Positions 42,156 through 49,243 of a stretch of 64,000 nt of DNA are shown piece after piece. This DNA is from CAZGEA01 sp964524515 (lineage in GTDB: Bacteria; Patescibacteriota; Microgenomatia; UBA8517), in the NCBI GenBank assembly GCA_964524515.1, contig CAZGEA010000001.1, forward strand, positions 62,001-126,000, written 5' to 3'. The notes under the pieces are model-generated. The model was not told the origin of the DNA, did no database searches, and was given only the letters and a program-made list of their open reading frames with translations. Both the position numbers and the translations under genes were made by a program. The number at the start of each line of letters is the position of its first letter. Positions within the stretch are counted from its first letter, which is position 1.

Positions 42156-43055
42156 ATGCCCAATTTAAAAAACAAACAAAGTGGCCAAGCTTTATTGGTA
42201 GTTTTAATGGTTATTGCTGTCGTAGTAATTGTTGCAGCCTCAGCTATTTCCCGTTCCGTATCAGATGTGTCAATCACGTCTCGAGAAGTTGATTCACAAC
42301 GAGCTTTCTCAGCAGCTGAAGCTGGAGTTGAAAGTGCACTTTTAGTTGGAAATACTCAAGCCACGCTCCCTAATCAAGAAGCCAGCTATAACGCTACAGT
42401 TGCAACATTTGCTGGAAATTCCAATCAATATGTTCACCCATCAGAACTTTCAAATGGTGATACTGCAACAATTTGGTTTGTATCAAAAGATGTAAACGGC
42501 AATCCTACATGTTCAGGTCAACCTTGTTTTTCAGGGCAAAGATTAAGTATTTGTTGGGGTAGACAAAAAACATACAATAATCCACAAACAATTCCCGCAG
42601 CTGAAATCACAATGTTTTACGCACGTCCAGCATTTGCCTATTCTAATCTACAAAGATCAACTATCGCAGCAGATCCTAACGCAGCTCGAAGAGTAACTAA
42701 TTCATATAAAGATATAGATTCAGGAAATTGTACATTAAATGGTCAAGGCTTCGCCTTTAAAAAGACGATTGCGCTTGGTAATTCAGGTTCGCTTGATAGC
42801 TTTGGTATTACTCCCCCAATTTCAAATGGTGTTCCAATTTTTGCTCGAGTCACATTGCGTTATAACACTGACGAACCATATTCTTTAGGAATTGATGTAA
42901 ATGGTCAAGGAACACTTCCAGCTCAAGGCGATAAAATAACTTCAAGTGGAAGCTCAAATAACGCAACAAGAAAAGTAGAAGTATATAATCTCTACCCTGA
43001 TCATCCACCAATTTTCGATTCAAGTATTTTTACAGAAGGGTCAATATCAAAATGA
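42156..43055 (+). CDS. PilX-like minor pilin
   Basis: A 299-residue protein whose start KNKQSGQALLVVLMVIAVVV has Gly10 at the likely cleavage site but no Glu at +5, the pattern of PilX/GspK N-termini. The RAFSAAEAGVESALLVGNT helix is the PilX_N signature. The long beta-rich C-terminal part (about 200 residues) is not recognised. The 31-base gap before the gene is the largest among the minor pilins. Its stop overlaps pilM by ATGA. Confidence 0.85.
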   Translation: MPNLKNKQSGQALLVVLMVIAVVVIVAASAISRSVSDVSITSREVDSQRAFSAAEAGVESALLVGNTQATLPNQEASYNATVATFAGNSNQYVHPSELSNGDTATIWFVSKDVNGNPTCSGQPCFSGQRLSICWGRQKTYNNPQTIPAAEITMFYARPAFAYSNLQRSTIAADPNAARRVTNSYKDIDSGNCTLNGQGFAFKKTIALGNSGSLDSFGITPPISNGVPIFARVTLRYNTDEPYSLGIDVNGQGTLPAQGDKITSSGSSNNATRKVEVYNLYPDHPPIFDSSIFTEGSISK

Positions 43056-44071
43056 GTTTAGGACTAGATTTAGGAAGACAAACAATAAAAGCAGTAGAGC
43101 TAACTCAAGGCAGAGCAAAACCTGTCCTTAAAAATTGTGGTGTAATTGGACACAATTTTGGAGGAATAGAAAATTTCAAAGATGAAAAAAGTATTGCAAA
43201 TTACGCAGGAACAATTAAAAAATTACTAAATGATGCAAAAATTAGAGAAAAAAATGTTTCAATCTCAATTCCAGAATATGAAGTTTTTACAAGAACAATA
43301 AAATTCCCGATGCTTTCAGAGCAGGAAATCTCAGCAGCCATCAAATGGGAAGCTGAAGAATACATTCCAATGCCTGTGGCAGAAGCCATAATTGAACACC
43401 AAATAATTGAAAAAGTAGATACAGGAAGTGGCCAAGAAGTATTAGTTCTTTTAGTTGCAGTTCCAAAATCCACAGTTGAACAATATATTAAGGTAGCATC
43501 AGTTGCAGGATTGAATGTGGTTGGAGTTGATACTGCAATGATATCTTCATCAAGATCGCTTTCAATTGGATTACAAGAAGATGTAATCATCGTTGATATG
43601 GGTAATCATTCAACAGATATTGCAATTGCAAAAAATGGCCAACTAGCTCTCTCCCGTTCATTTCCAACAGCAGGAGCAGCATTTACTCGAGCAGTGGCTC
43701 AAACTTTAAACAGTAATGAAGTTCAAGCAGAAGAATACAAAAAAACATATGGATTAGATCCAACTCAGCTTGAAGGTAAAATCGAAAAAGCACTAACACC
43801 TATATTTAAAGTAGTTTCAGATGAAGTTAAAAAATCAATGCATTATTTCCAATCAGAAACAAATGGACAAATGCCAGCAAGTTTATTATTAGTTGGTGGA
43901 TCAGCAGGTTTACCAGGAGTTATTCCAGCTTTCTCAAGGATGTTAAATATTGAAGTTTCAGTTGGAAATCCATTCCAGTCAATTGAGGTTGATAAAGAAA
44001 AGTCAGAAACGCTCAAAAATTTCATGCCACTTTATTCTCAAGCTGCAGGGTTAGCCTTGCGTTTCGATTAA
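43052..44071 (+). CDS. pilM: Pilus assembly protein PilM
   Basis: Actin-like cytoplasmic protein, 339 residues, that links the motor side to PilN in the membrane. It shows the actin-like nucleotide folds: GLDLGRQTIKAVEL at the N-terminus, VDMGNHSTDIAI in the middle and LLVGGSAGLPGVIPAF near the end. The EQEISAAIKWEAEEYIPMP motif is diagnostic for PilM. Confidence 0.95.
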   Translation: MSLGLDLGRQTIKAVELTQGRAKPVLKNCGVIGHNFGGIENFKDEKSIANYAGTIKKLLNDAKIREKNVSISIPEYEVFTRTIKFPMLSEQEISAAIKWEAEEYIPMPVAEAIIEHQIIEKVDTGSGQEVLVLLVAVPKSTVEQYIKVASVAGLNVVGVDTAMISSSRSLSIGLQEDVIIVDMGNHSTDIAIAKNGQLALSRSFPTAGAAFTRAVAQTLNSNEVQAEEYKKTYGLDPTQLEGKIEKALTPIFKVVSDEVKKSMHYFQSETNGQMPASLLLVGGSAGLPGVIPAFSRMLNIEVSVGNPFQSIEVDKEKSETLKNFMPLYSQAAGLALRFD

Positions 44072-44074
44072 AAA

Positions 44075-44599
44075 ATGCAAAAAATAAATTTAATTCCAAC
44101 CAGATCTGGTTCAGGCACAAGTGGTAAATTAACAGGTAGATTATCAAGCTTAAATTCTTTTTTTCTAGTTATTTTTATAATTTCAGTTGCGGCATATGTA
44201 ATTGTTACTTTGAAATCAAAAGATGATATGAGTAAAGAATTGGTATTGCAAAATAATTTAAAATCTTCAATCACAGCACTACAAGAGACTGAAAATCAAA
44301 TTGTCTTTTTAAGAAACAGAATCAATCTTGCTCGCTCTGCAATTGATTCAACACCAGTAAATATTAATCCCAAAAAATTATTAACTTTAGTTTCAAGTTT
44401 TCCAGCAGATACTCAAATTACACAATTTGATAACACACTAGCTTCTGCCGATTTTGTAGTTAATACTCCAAATCAAGAAGTTGTTAAATCGTTTGTTGAT
44501 TCACTCAAAAAGGATGAAAATTATAAAAATATTTTCATTAAATCAATTACTTACAATGTACTAACAGGATACTCAATTACAATATCACTTTCAGAATGA
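44075..44599 (+). CDS. pilN: Pilus alignment protein PilN
   Basis: A 174-residue bitopic protein. The N-terminal cytoplasmic stretch MQKINLIPTR is the PilM-binding motif (INLLP in most). One membrane helix at about residues 27-46 is followed by a coiled-coil segment and a small ferredoxin-like domain (PVNINPKKLLTLVSSFPADTQ). It starts three bases after pilM and overlaps pilO by four bases. Confidence 0.9.
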   Translation: MQKINLIPTRSGSGTSGKLTGRLSSLNSFFLVIFIISVAAYVIVTLKSKDDMSKELVLQNNLKSSITALQETENQIVFLRNRINLARSAIDSTPVNINPKKLLTLVSSFPADTQITQFDNTLASADFVVNTPNQEVVKSFVDSLKKDENYKNIFIKSITYNVLTGYSITISLSE

Positions 44600-45261
44600 A
44601 AAATAATCTTACATTTCAAATTATTGTCTTAATTGCATTGGTTTTGGCAATCGGGATTAGTGCATTTACTACATTGAATAAATTCACTCAATCATCGAGC
44701 GAGTTTTCCACAGTTCATCAAGAAACTTTAGCGCTTGATCAAAAAGCTAGAACTTTAACAAGGTTCAAAGGCGAAAATCTAAATGAAGTCGGCATTGATG
44801 CGCTGTCAGCTTTACCTTCAAGTGTTCCACTGGTTGGCTTGCTCGCAAAAACAAGAACTTTTGCTCAAGAAGAATCTGTCTTGATTCAAGATGTAAGAGT
44901 AAACGGTACAAGACAAGCAATATCTGATACTGGATTAAATAGTGTCGATTTCGAAATAACTGTTACTGGAAATTATCAAGGTCTTTTAAATTTTGCAAAC
45001 AAAATGAACCAAAGCTCACCAATGTCCACAATTCAAAATATCAAAATCGATGGTAAAGAACCTGCTCGTGGAGTATTTAATATCACAGGATATTATGGAG
45101 ATTTGCCAAAAAACCTTCCATCAATCACTGAAGCAATTCCACCACTAAGCCAGGATGAAGAAGATATTTTAAATAAATTGAAGTTATTAGTTAAACCTTT
45201 TGTTGCGGTTGATGTTGCTCCTCAATTAGGACTTGGAAGATTGGATCCTTTTTCTCAGTGA
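44596..45261 (+). CDS. pilO: Pilus alignment protein PilO
   Basis: A 221-residue bitopic protein with one N-terminal membrane helix (IIVLIALVLAIGISAF) and a periplasmic-side ferredoxin-like domain (VDFEITVTGNYQGLLNFANKM is the PilO signature). It pairs with PilN. The end of the pilus locus; no PilP or PilQ secretin gene follows, as expected for a cell without a classical outer membrane. Confidence 0.88.
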   Translation: MKNNLTFQIIVLIALVLAIGISAFTTLNKFTQSSSEFSTVHQETLALDQKARTLTRFKGENLNEVGIDALSALPSSVPLVGLLAKTRTFAQEESVLIQDVRVNGTRQAISDTGLNSVDFEITVTGNYQGLLNFANKMNQSSPMSTIQNIKIDGKEPARGVFNITGYYGDLPKNLPSITEAIPPLSQDEEDILNKLKLLVKPFVAVDVAPQLGLGRLDPFSQ

Positions 45262-45276
45262 AGTAATTAACTAACC

Positions 45277-45507
45277 TTATTTCTCAACAACATTAAGTCT
45301 TACTGTCTTTTTATCTAAAACTCCTTTAATTGAAGCAATTTTTCTTAAATTCTTAATGGTTTTACCTTGTTTTCCAATAATCAAACCAACAACACTTTGT
45401 GTCGCTGTGATTGTGATGACAACTTCGTGATCATTTGATTCCTCGTTAACTTCAAAGTTTTCGCTGCCAGCAATCTCGCCTACTAAAAATTCCATTAAAT
45501 TTTTCAT
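45277..45507 (-). CDS. KH-domain RNA-binding protein (KhpA-like)
   Basis: A 76-residue single type II KH-domain protein. The GxxG loop is IIGKQGKTIKNLR in a VVGLIIGKQGKT context, the hallmark of KhpA/YlqC, which binds small RNAs and is often encoded next to rpsP. It starts one base after the rpsP stop, which matches that usual pairing. Confidence 0.93.
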   Translation of the reverse strand: MKNLMEFLVGEIAGSENFEVNEESNDHEVVITITATQSVVGLIIGKQGKTIKNLRKIASIKGVLDKKTVRLNVVEK

Positions 45508-45508
45508 A

Positions 45509-45727
45509 TTAAGCTAGTAATTTAGAAACACCTCGGGAAATTTGAGCTCCCTTTTTGGTCCATGAAGTAATACCATCTTTATTAATGCTCATTTGCTTAG
45601 ATTTTGGATGCCAGTAGCCTAGATTTTCAAGATACTCTCCTTGAATCTTGTTTTTATGTTCAGTGGCAACAATCCTAAAAAAAGGATCATTTCTTTTACC
45701 ATATTTTGCTAACCGAATTATTACCAT
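45509..45727 (-). CDS. rpsP: Ribosomal protein S16
   Basis: A small-subunit protein, 72 residues, starting MVIIRLAKYGKRNDPFFRIVA, with the conserved ENLGYWHPK motif. It is shorter than the common 80-90 residues because the C-terminal tail is missing. A -10 box TAGAAT (45736-45741) lies 8 bases before the ATG and overlaps the end of rnc only by position, so rpsP may have its own leaderless start in addition to read-through. Confidence 0.95.
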   Translation of the reverse strand: MVIIRLAKYGKRNDPFFRIVATEHKNKIQGEYLENLGYWHPKSKQMSINKDGITSWTKKGAQISRGVSKLLA

Positions 45728-45735
45728 AATGTGAA

Positions 45736-45741
45736 ATTCTA
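45736..45741 (-). promoter_or_regulatory. -10 box of rpsP, predicted leaderless
   Basis: TAGAAT on the minus strand ends 8 bases before the ATG at 45727. It lies in the 14-base gap after the rnc stop. Confidence 0.45.
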
Positions 45742-46419
45742 CTATTTTTTGCCTAATTTTTCAAGGGCAGACTCTGCAGCCTTCTGTTCAGCCTCACTTT
45801 TACTCTTTCCAGCCCCCTCACCGAAGGATTTACCATCAACTTCAACCTTCACTAAAAATTCTTTAGCATGATCGGGGCCAGATTCTGTAATTAAACTATA
45901 TCGAGGTGTAGACATTCCTTGAGCCTGAACTTCCTCCTGAAATCGACTTTTGGCGTCTTTTAGTGGCAAACTAACCTTTTCTTGAACTTGAGATAGTATA
46001 TTCTCAGTTATAAACTGCTTTGCAGCCTCTATTCCTTGGTCAATAAAAATTGCACCAATCATAGCCTCGACCGTATCAGCTAAAAGTGAATTATTATTTC
46101 TTCCTCCTCCTTCGTCCTCTCCTCTTGAAAGAAAAAGAATTTTACCAATTTCAAGTTTATTGGCCACATCAGATAAATTAACTGTATTTACAAGATTAGC
46201 TCGAAGTGCAGTCAAATAGCCCTCCTCTTTTAATGGAAATTCTCGAAAAATAGAATCTGAAACAATATATTCCAATATTGCATCTCCCAAAAATTCCAAT
46301 CTTTCATTTGAAGTTCGTTTTCCCTTATTTTCATTCACCCATGATCTATGAGTCAAAGCTTGCTCAAACAATGCTTTGTCAATAAATTGGTTTTTAATAT
46401 TTTCAAGAACTTTGCTCAT
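45742..46419 (-). CDS. rnc: Ribonuclease III
   Basis: Double-strand-specific RNase that matures rRNA. The signature NERLEFLGDAILEYIV and the second acidic cluster ADTVEAMIGAIFIDQG form the metal site. The dsRNA-binding domain occupies the last 70 residues (KSRFQEEVQAQG...KSKSEAEQKAAESALEKLGK). ATG 46419 gives a normal 225-residue protein starting MSKVLENIKN. A longer in-frame version from 46494 would add a repetitive KQQLQL stretch read out of frame from the nusB tail. It overlaps the nusB end by 17 bases. Confidence 0.93.
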   Translation of the reverse strand: MSKVLENIKNQFIDKALFEQALTHRSWVNENKGKRTSNERLEFLGDAILEYIVSDSIFREFPLKEEGYLTALRANLVNTVNLSDVANKLEIGKILFLSRGEDEGGGRNNNSLLADTVEAMIGAIFIDQGIEAAKQFITENILSQVQEKVSLPLKDAKSRFQEEVQAQGMSTPRYSLITESGPDHAKEFLVKVEVDGKSFGEGAGKSKSEAEQKAAESALEKLGKK

Positions 46420-46807
46420 TTTCAGTTGGAGTTGCTGCTTCTTCAGCTGGAGTTGCTGCTTCGCGCTTTTTAAGTATTGATCCCAAAACTCCATTTACAA
46501 ATGAAGAAGATGATTCTGCTCCAAACTCTTTTGCAAGTTCAACAGCCTCATCAATTACCACTTTTGGTGGAGTATCGGTAAAAAATAATTCATATGAAGA
46601 TAAACGTAAAATTGATAAATCAGTTTTGTTTAATTTATCAATTGGCCACTCCGGTGCACTTTCACGAATCAAATTATCCAAAAATTCAAATTTTTCAATA
46701 ACTGGTTTGGCATCTTCGATCATTTCCTGGGGATTAAATGAATATGCAAAAAGATTTTTGATAATCTCTCGTCTTCTTTGGTGTCGTGGATCGCTTGCTG
46801 ATTTCAT
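46403..46807 (-). CDS. nusB: Transcription antitermination factor NusB
   Basis: A 134-residue all-helical protein that joins NusE on rRNA transcripts. The family segments SASDPRHQRRREIIKNLFAY, LIRESAPEWPIDKLNKTDLSILRLSSYEL, VVIDEAVELAKEFG and SSSFVNGVLGSI are clear. The last 20 residues are an added acidic tail made from a 21-base tandem duplication (EEAATPA then EEAATPT), which also lies under the rnc start region. Confidence 0.92.
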   Translation of the reverse strand: MKSASDPRHQRRREIIKNLFAYSFNPQEMIEDAKPVIEKFEFLDNLIRESAPEWPIDKLNKTDLSILRLSSYELFFTDTPPKVVIDEAVELAKEFGAESSSSFVNGVLGSILKKREAATPAEEAATPTENEQSS

Positions 46808-46824
46808 GTACTAGATAAAACTTG

Positions 46825-46989
46825 TTATGCGCTTTTTTTGTAAAAACCACAAAAGCCACATGCAGTGTGAGGGAATCTTAATTTTCCACAATTTTCGCAT
46901 TTAACAAATCCAGGCATAGATAATTTGATTGATAATCTTCGTCTTCCTGATCGTCCTCTTGTATGTTTTTTCTTTGGTACTGGTGCCAT
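46825..46989 (-). CDS. rpmF: Ribosomal protein L32
   Basis: A 54-residue protein with the L32 start MAPVPKKKHTRGRSGRRR and a C4 zinc finger (KCENCGK and ACGFCGFY). It is easily missed because of its length. The stop is 17 bases upstream of the nusB start, in the same direction, so L32, NusB and RNase III probably form one unit. Confidence 0.95.
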   Translation of the reverse strand: MAPVPKKKHTRGRSGRRRLSIKLSMPGFVKCENCGKLRFPHTACGFCGFYKKSA

Positions 46990-46997
46990 AGACTAAT

Positions 46998-47006
46998 ATT
47001 GTACCA
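46998..47006 (-). promoter_or_regulatory. Extended -10 promoter of rpmF, predicted leaderless
   Basis: TGG-TACAAT on the minus strand ends 8 bases before the rpmF ATG at 46989. It overlaps only the 27-base gap after recG. Confidence 0.65.
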
Positions 47007-47016
47007 CGCAAAATCA

Positions 47017-49044
47017 TTAATTTGAAGCCAGTTGTTTATTTTTGAGAAATTTAAAGAAATCTTCATAATTTTGAGGGTTTTTAAGTATTTCCTTTGCCTG
47101 TTCTCTTGATTGTTTAATTAAATCAATATCGTCCCATCTGGCGATTTTAAGTTCATTGTATCCCGATTGCTTTGTTCCAAATATCTCTCCAGGTCCACGC
47201 CTCAATAAATCTCTTTCAGCGAGTTTTCTTCCATCCACTTCATTCTTAATTATCTCCAATCTTTCAACTGCAGTTTCCGATTTTGAATCACTAAACAACA
47301 TACAATATGATTTTTTCGATCCTCTTCCCACTCTTCCTCTAAGTTGATGAAGCTGTGCAAATCCAAATCTTTCAGCACTTTCAATTGCAATTATTGTAGC
47401 GTTTGGAATATCAATACCAACTTCAACAACAGATGTCGAAACCAAGATATTTGTTTTACCGGTTTTAAAGTTATAAATAGCCTGTGATTTATCATCATTG
47501 CTCATTTTTCCATGCAATAAACCTAATTTGTAATCTTTAAAAATCTTTTTTAATTTTTCGAATTCCTGTTTTACAGATCGCACATCTGTCATCGTTTCAC
47601 TTTCCGAATCCTCAATTAAAGGGCAAACAATAAATACTTGTGTTTTATTAGTTTTAATTTGATCATCAATCCACCGATAAGCAGCAGTACGCTTTATTGG
47701 AGGAACTATCCAAGTTGAAATTGGAACTCTATTTTTTGGTAATTCATCAAGTGTAGAAATGGACAAATCACCATAAAGAGTCAGAGCGACTGTTCTAGGA
47801 ATTGGTGTTGCAGTCATAGTTAAAATATTTGGAGTCATTTTTGATTTTGTTGCCTTGTCCATTATTTTTGCTCTTTGAGCCACTCCAAATCTGTGTTGTT
47901 CATCAACAACTATAAATGCACATTTTTCAAATATGGTATTTTCAGATAAAAGTGCATGTGTTCCAACATATAAATCAATTTTTTCATTTTCATCAATTTT
48001 ACTTTTTGATGTAACAAGTCCCACTTTCATCCCATACTTATCAAATAATTTTGAGTACGTTTCAAAATGTTGCTGTGCAAGAATCTGAGTTGGTGCTAAA
48101 ACTATACTTTGGTATCCAGATAAAAAACTAATTAAAATTGCGGTTGCGGATACAATTGTTTTTCCACTTCCAACGTCACCCAGTAATAGTCTATTCATGG
48201 GAATTTCATTTGTTAAATCAGTTAATATTTCATCAACTGATCTCTTTTGTGATGGAGTTAATTCATAACCTAAATTATCAATAAATTCACTCAATTTTTC
48301 TTTATCAATTTTTAATTTGTAACTTTTTGTATTTTTAATCCAATCATTTTTCCTTTTTTCTCTAGAAATTGAAAGTTCCAAAAGTTCATCATAAGCAAGT
48401 CGTTGTCTTCCACTTTCAGCATCCTCCAAATCCTTTGGGAAATGAATCTTTTTAAGAGAATTTAAAAAATCAATATTTAGGTTTTGTGGAATTAAATCTA
48501 AATTAAAATAGTCAATTTTTATTTTATTATTTTCAAATAAATTAAGTGCGTTTAACAATATTTTTCTAAGTCTCTTTGAACTAACTCCCTTGGTTTCGGA
48601 ATAAACCGGAACAAGTCTTCCAGTCTCAGTATAAAATCCTTGATTAATTTTCTCCCAATGAGGTGAAAAAAAAGCTAACTTTTTCTTCCAAAATGATGCA
48701 CTTCCAGATATTTTAATTTCCTCACCAACTGGAATACTTTTTATTATGTATGGCTGGGAAAACCAAATTGCTTTAATTTCACTTACGCCATCACTAAGTG
48801 TAAAAAGCTGAATATTTTTACCATTTTTTGTATAAACATTTTGTGAATCAACAACGCTTACTTTAAGTGTTGCATTTTCGTTAGCTCTTAATTCTCGAAT
48901 TGATTTTTCAGATCTAAAATCAATATATCTGCTTGGCAAATGTAAAAAAAGCTCGTAAATATTATTAATTTGCAATTTAGACAAGGTCTCCTTCATACTA
49001 ACCCCAACGCCAGGAATGTTTGTGACTGATCCAAAAATATCCAT
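47017..49044 (-). CDS. recG: ATP-dependent DNA helicase RecG
   Basis: Branch-migrating helicase that remodels stalled forks. At 675 residues it has the family length. The N-terminal wedge OB domain (about 60-150) has the VSVVDSQNVYTKNGKNIQLF pattern. The motor carries Walker A GDVGSGKTIVS near residue 295, DEQHRFGVAQR near residue 380, TATPIPRTVAL and the C-terminal QLRGRVGRG and TAR-like LRRGPGEIFGTKQSG motifs. It starts 16 bases after the stop of the small gene at 49061. Confidence 0.97.
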   Translation of the reverse strand: MDIFGSVTNIPGVGVSMKETLSKLQINNIYELFLHLPSRYIDFRSEKSIRELRANENATLKVSVVDSQNVYTKNGKNIQLFTLSDGVSEIKAIWFSQPYIIKSIPVGEEIKISGSASFWKKKLAFFSPHWEKINQGFYTETGRLVPVYSETKGVSSKRLRKILLNALNLFENNKIKIDYFNLDLIPQNLNIDFLNSLKKIHFPKDLEDAESGRQRLAYDELLELSISREKRKNDWIKNTKSYKLKIDKEKLSEFIDNLGYELTPSQKRSVDEILTDLTNEIPMNRLLLGDVGSGKTIVSATAILISFLSGYQSIVLAPTQILAQQHFETYSKLFDKYGMKVGLVTSKSKIDENEKIDLYVGTHALLSENTIFEKCAFIVVDEQHRFGVAQRAKIMDKATKSKMTPNILTMTATPIPRTVALTLYGDLSISTLDELPKNRVPISTWIVPPIKRTAAYRWIDDQIKTNKTQVFIVCPLIEDSESETMTDVRSVKQEFEKLKKIFKDYKLGLLHGKMSNDDKSQAIYNFKTGKTNILVSTSVVEVGIDIPNATIIAIESAERFGFAQLHQLRGRVGRGSKKSYCMLFSDSKSETAVERLEIIKNEVDGRKLAERDLLRRGPGEIFGTKQSGYNELKIARWDDIDLIKQSREQAKEILKNPQNYEDFFKFLKNKQLASN

Positions 49045-49060
49045 TATTTATTTTTAAAAA

Positions 49061-49189
49061 TTAATTGCCAAAAAGTAGATATGGCAAAAGAGGTACAAAT
49101 GTCATGCCAACCAAAACTATTCCAGCAATAATAACCAAAACCTTTACTAAAAATTTTTTCCTGGTTGGTTTAAAATTAGAGTCTTTCAT
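49061..49189 (-). CDS. Small single-helix membrane protein, 42 aa
   Basis: An ORF of 42 residues upstream of recG in the same direction. It has a basic start (KDSNFKPTRKKFLVKV) and one hydrophobic helix (LVIIAGIVLVGMTFVPLLPY). No Shine-Dalgarno is seen and I recognise no family. The composition, tight spacing and membrane profile make it likely to be real. Function unknown. Confidence 0.6.
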   Translation of the reverse strand: MKDSNFKPTRKKFLVKVLVIIAGIVLVGMTFVPLLPYLLFGN

Positions 49190-49243
49190 TTTGAGTTTGT
49201 TAAAATATATTGTAGCATTAAACTATATCAAAATCCGTTTATT

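Noticed and set aside
37814..43055. Type II secretion pseudopilins rather than type IV pilins
   Set aside because: The locus contains pilT, pilM, pilN and pilO and no secretin or GspL/M/C genes, so a type IV pilus is the better reading.
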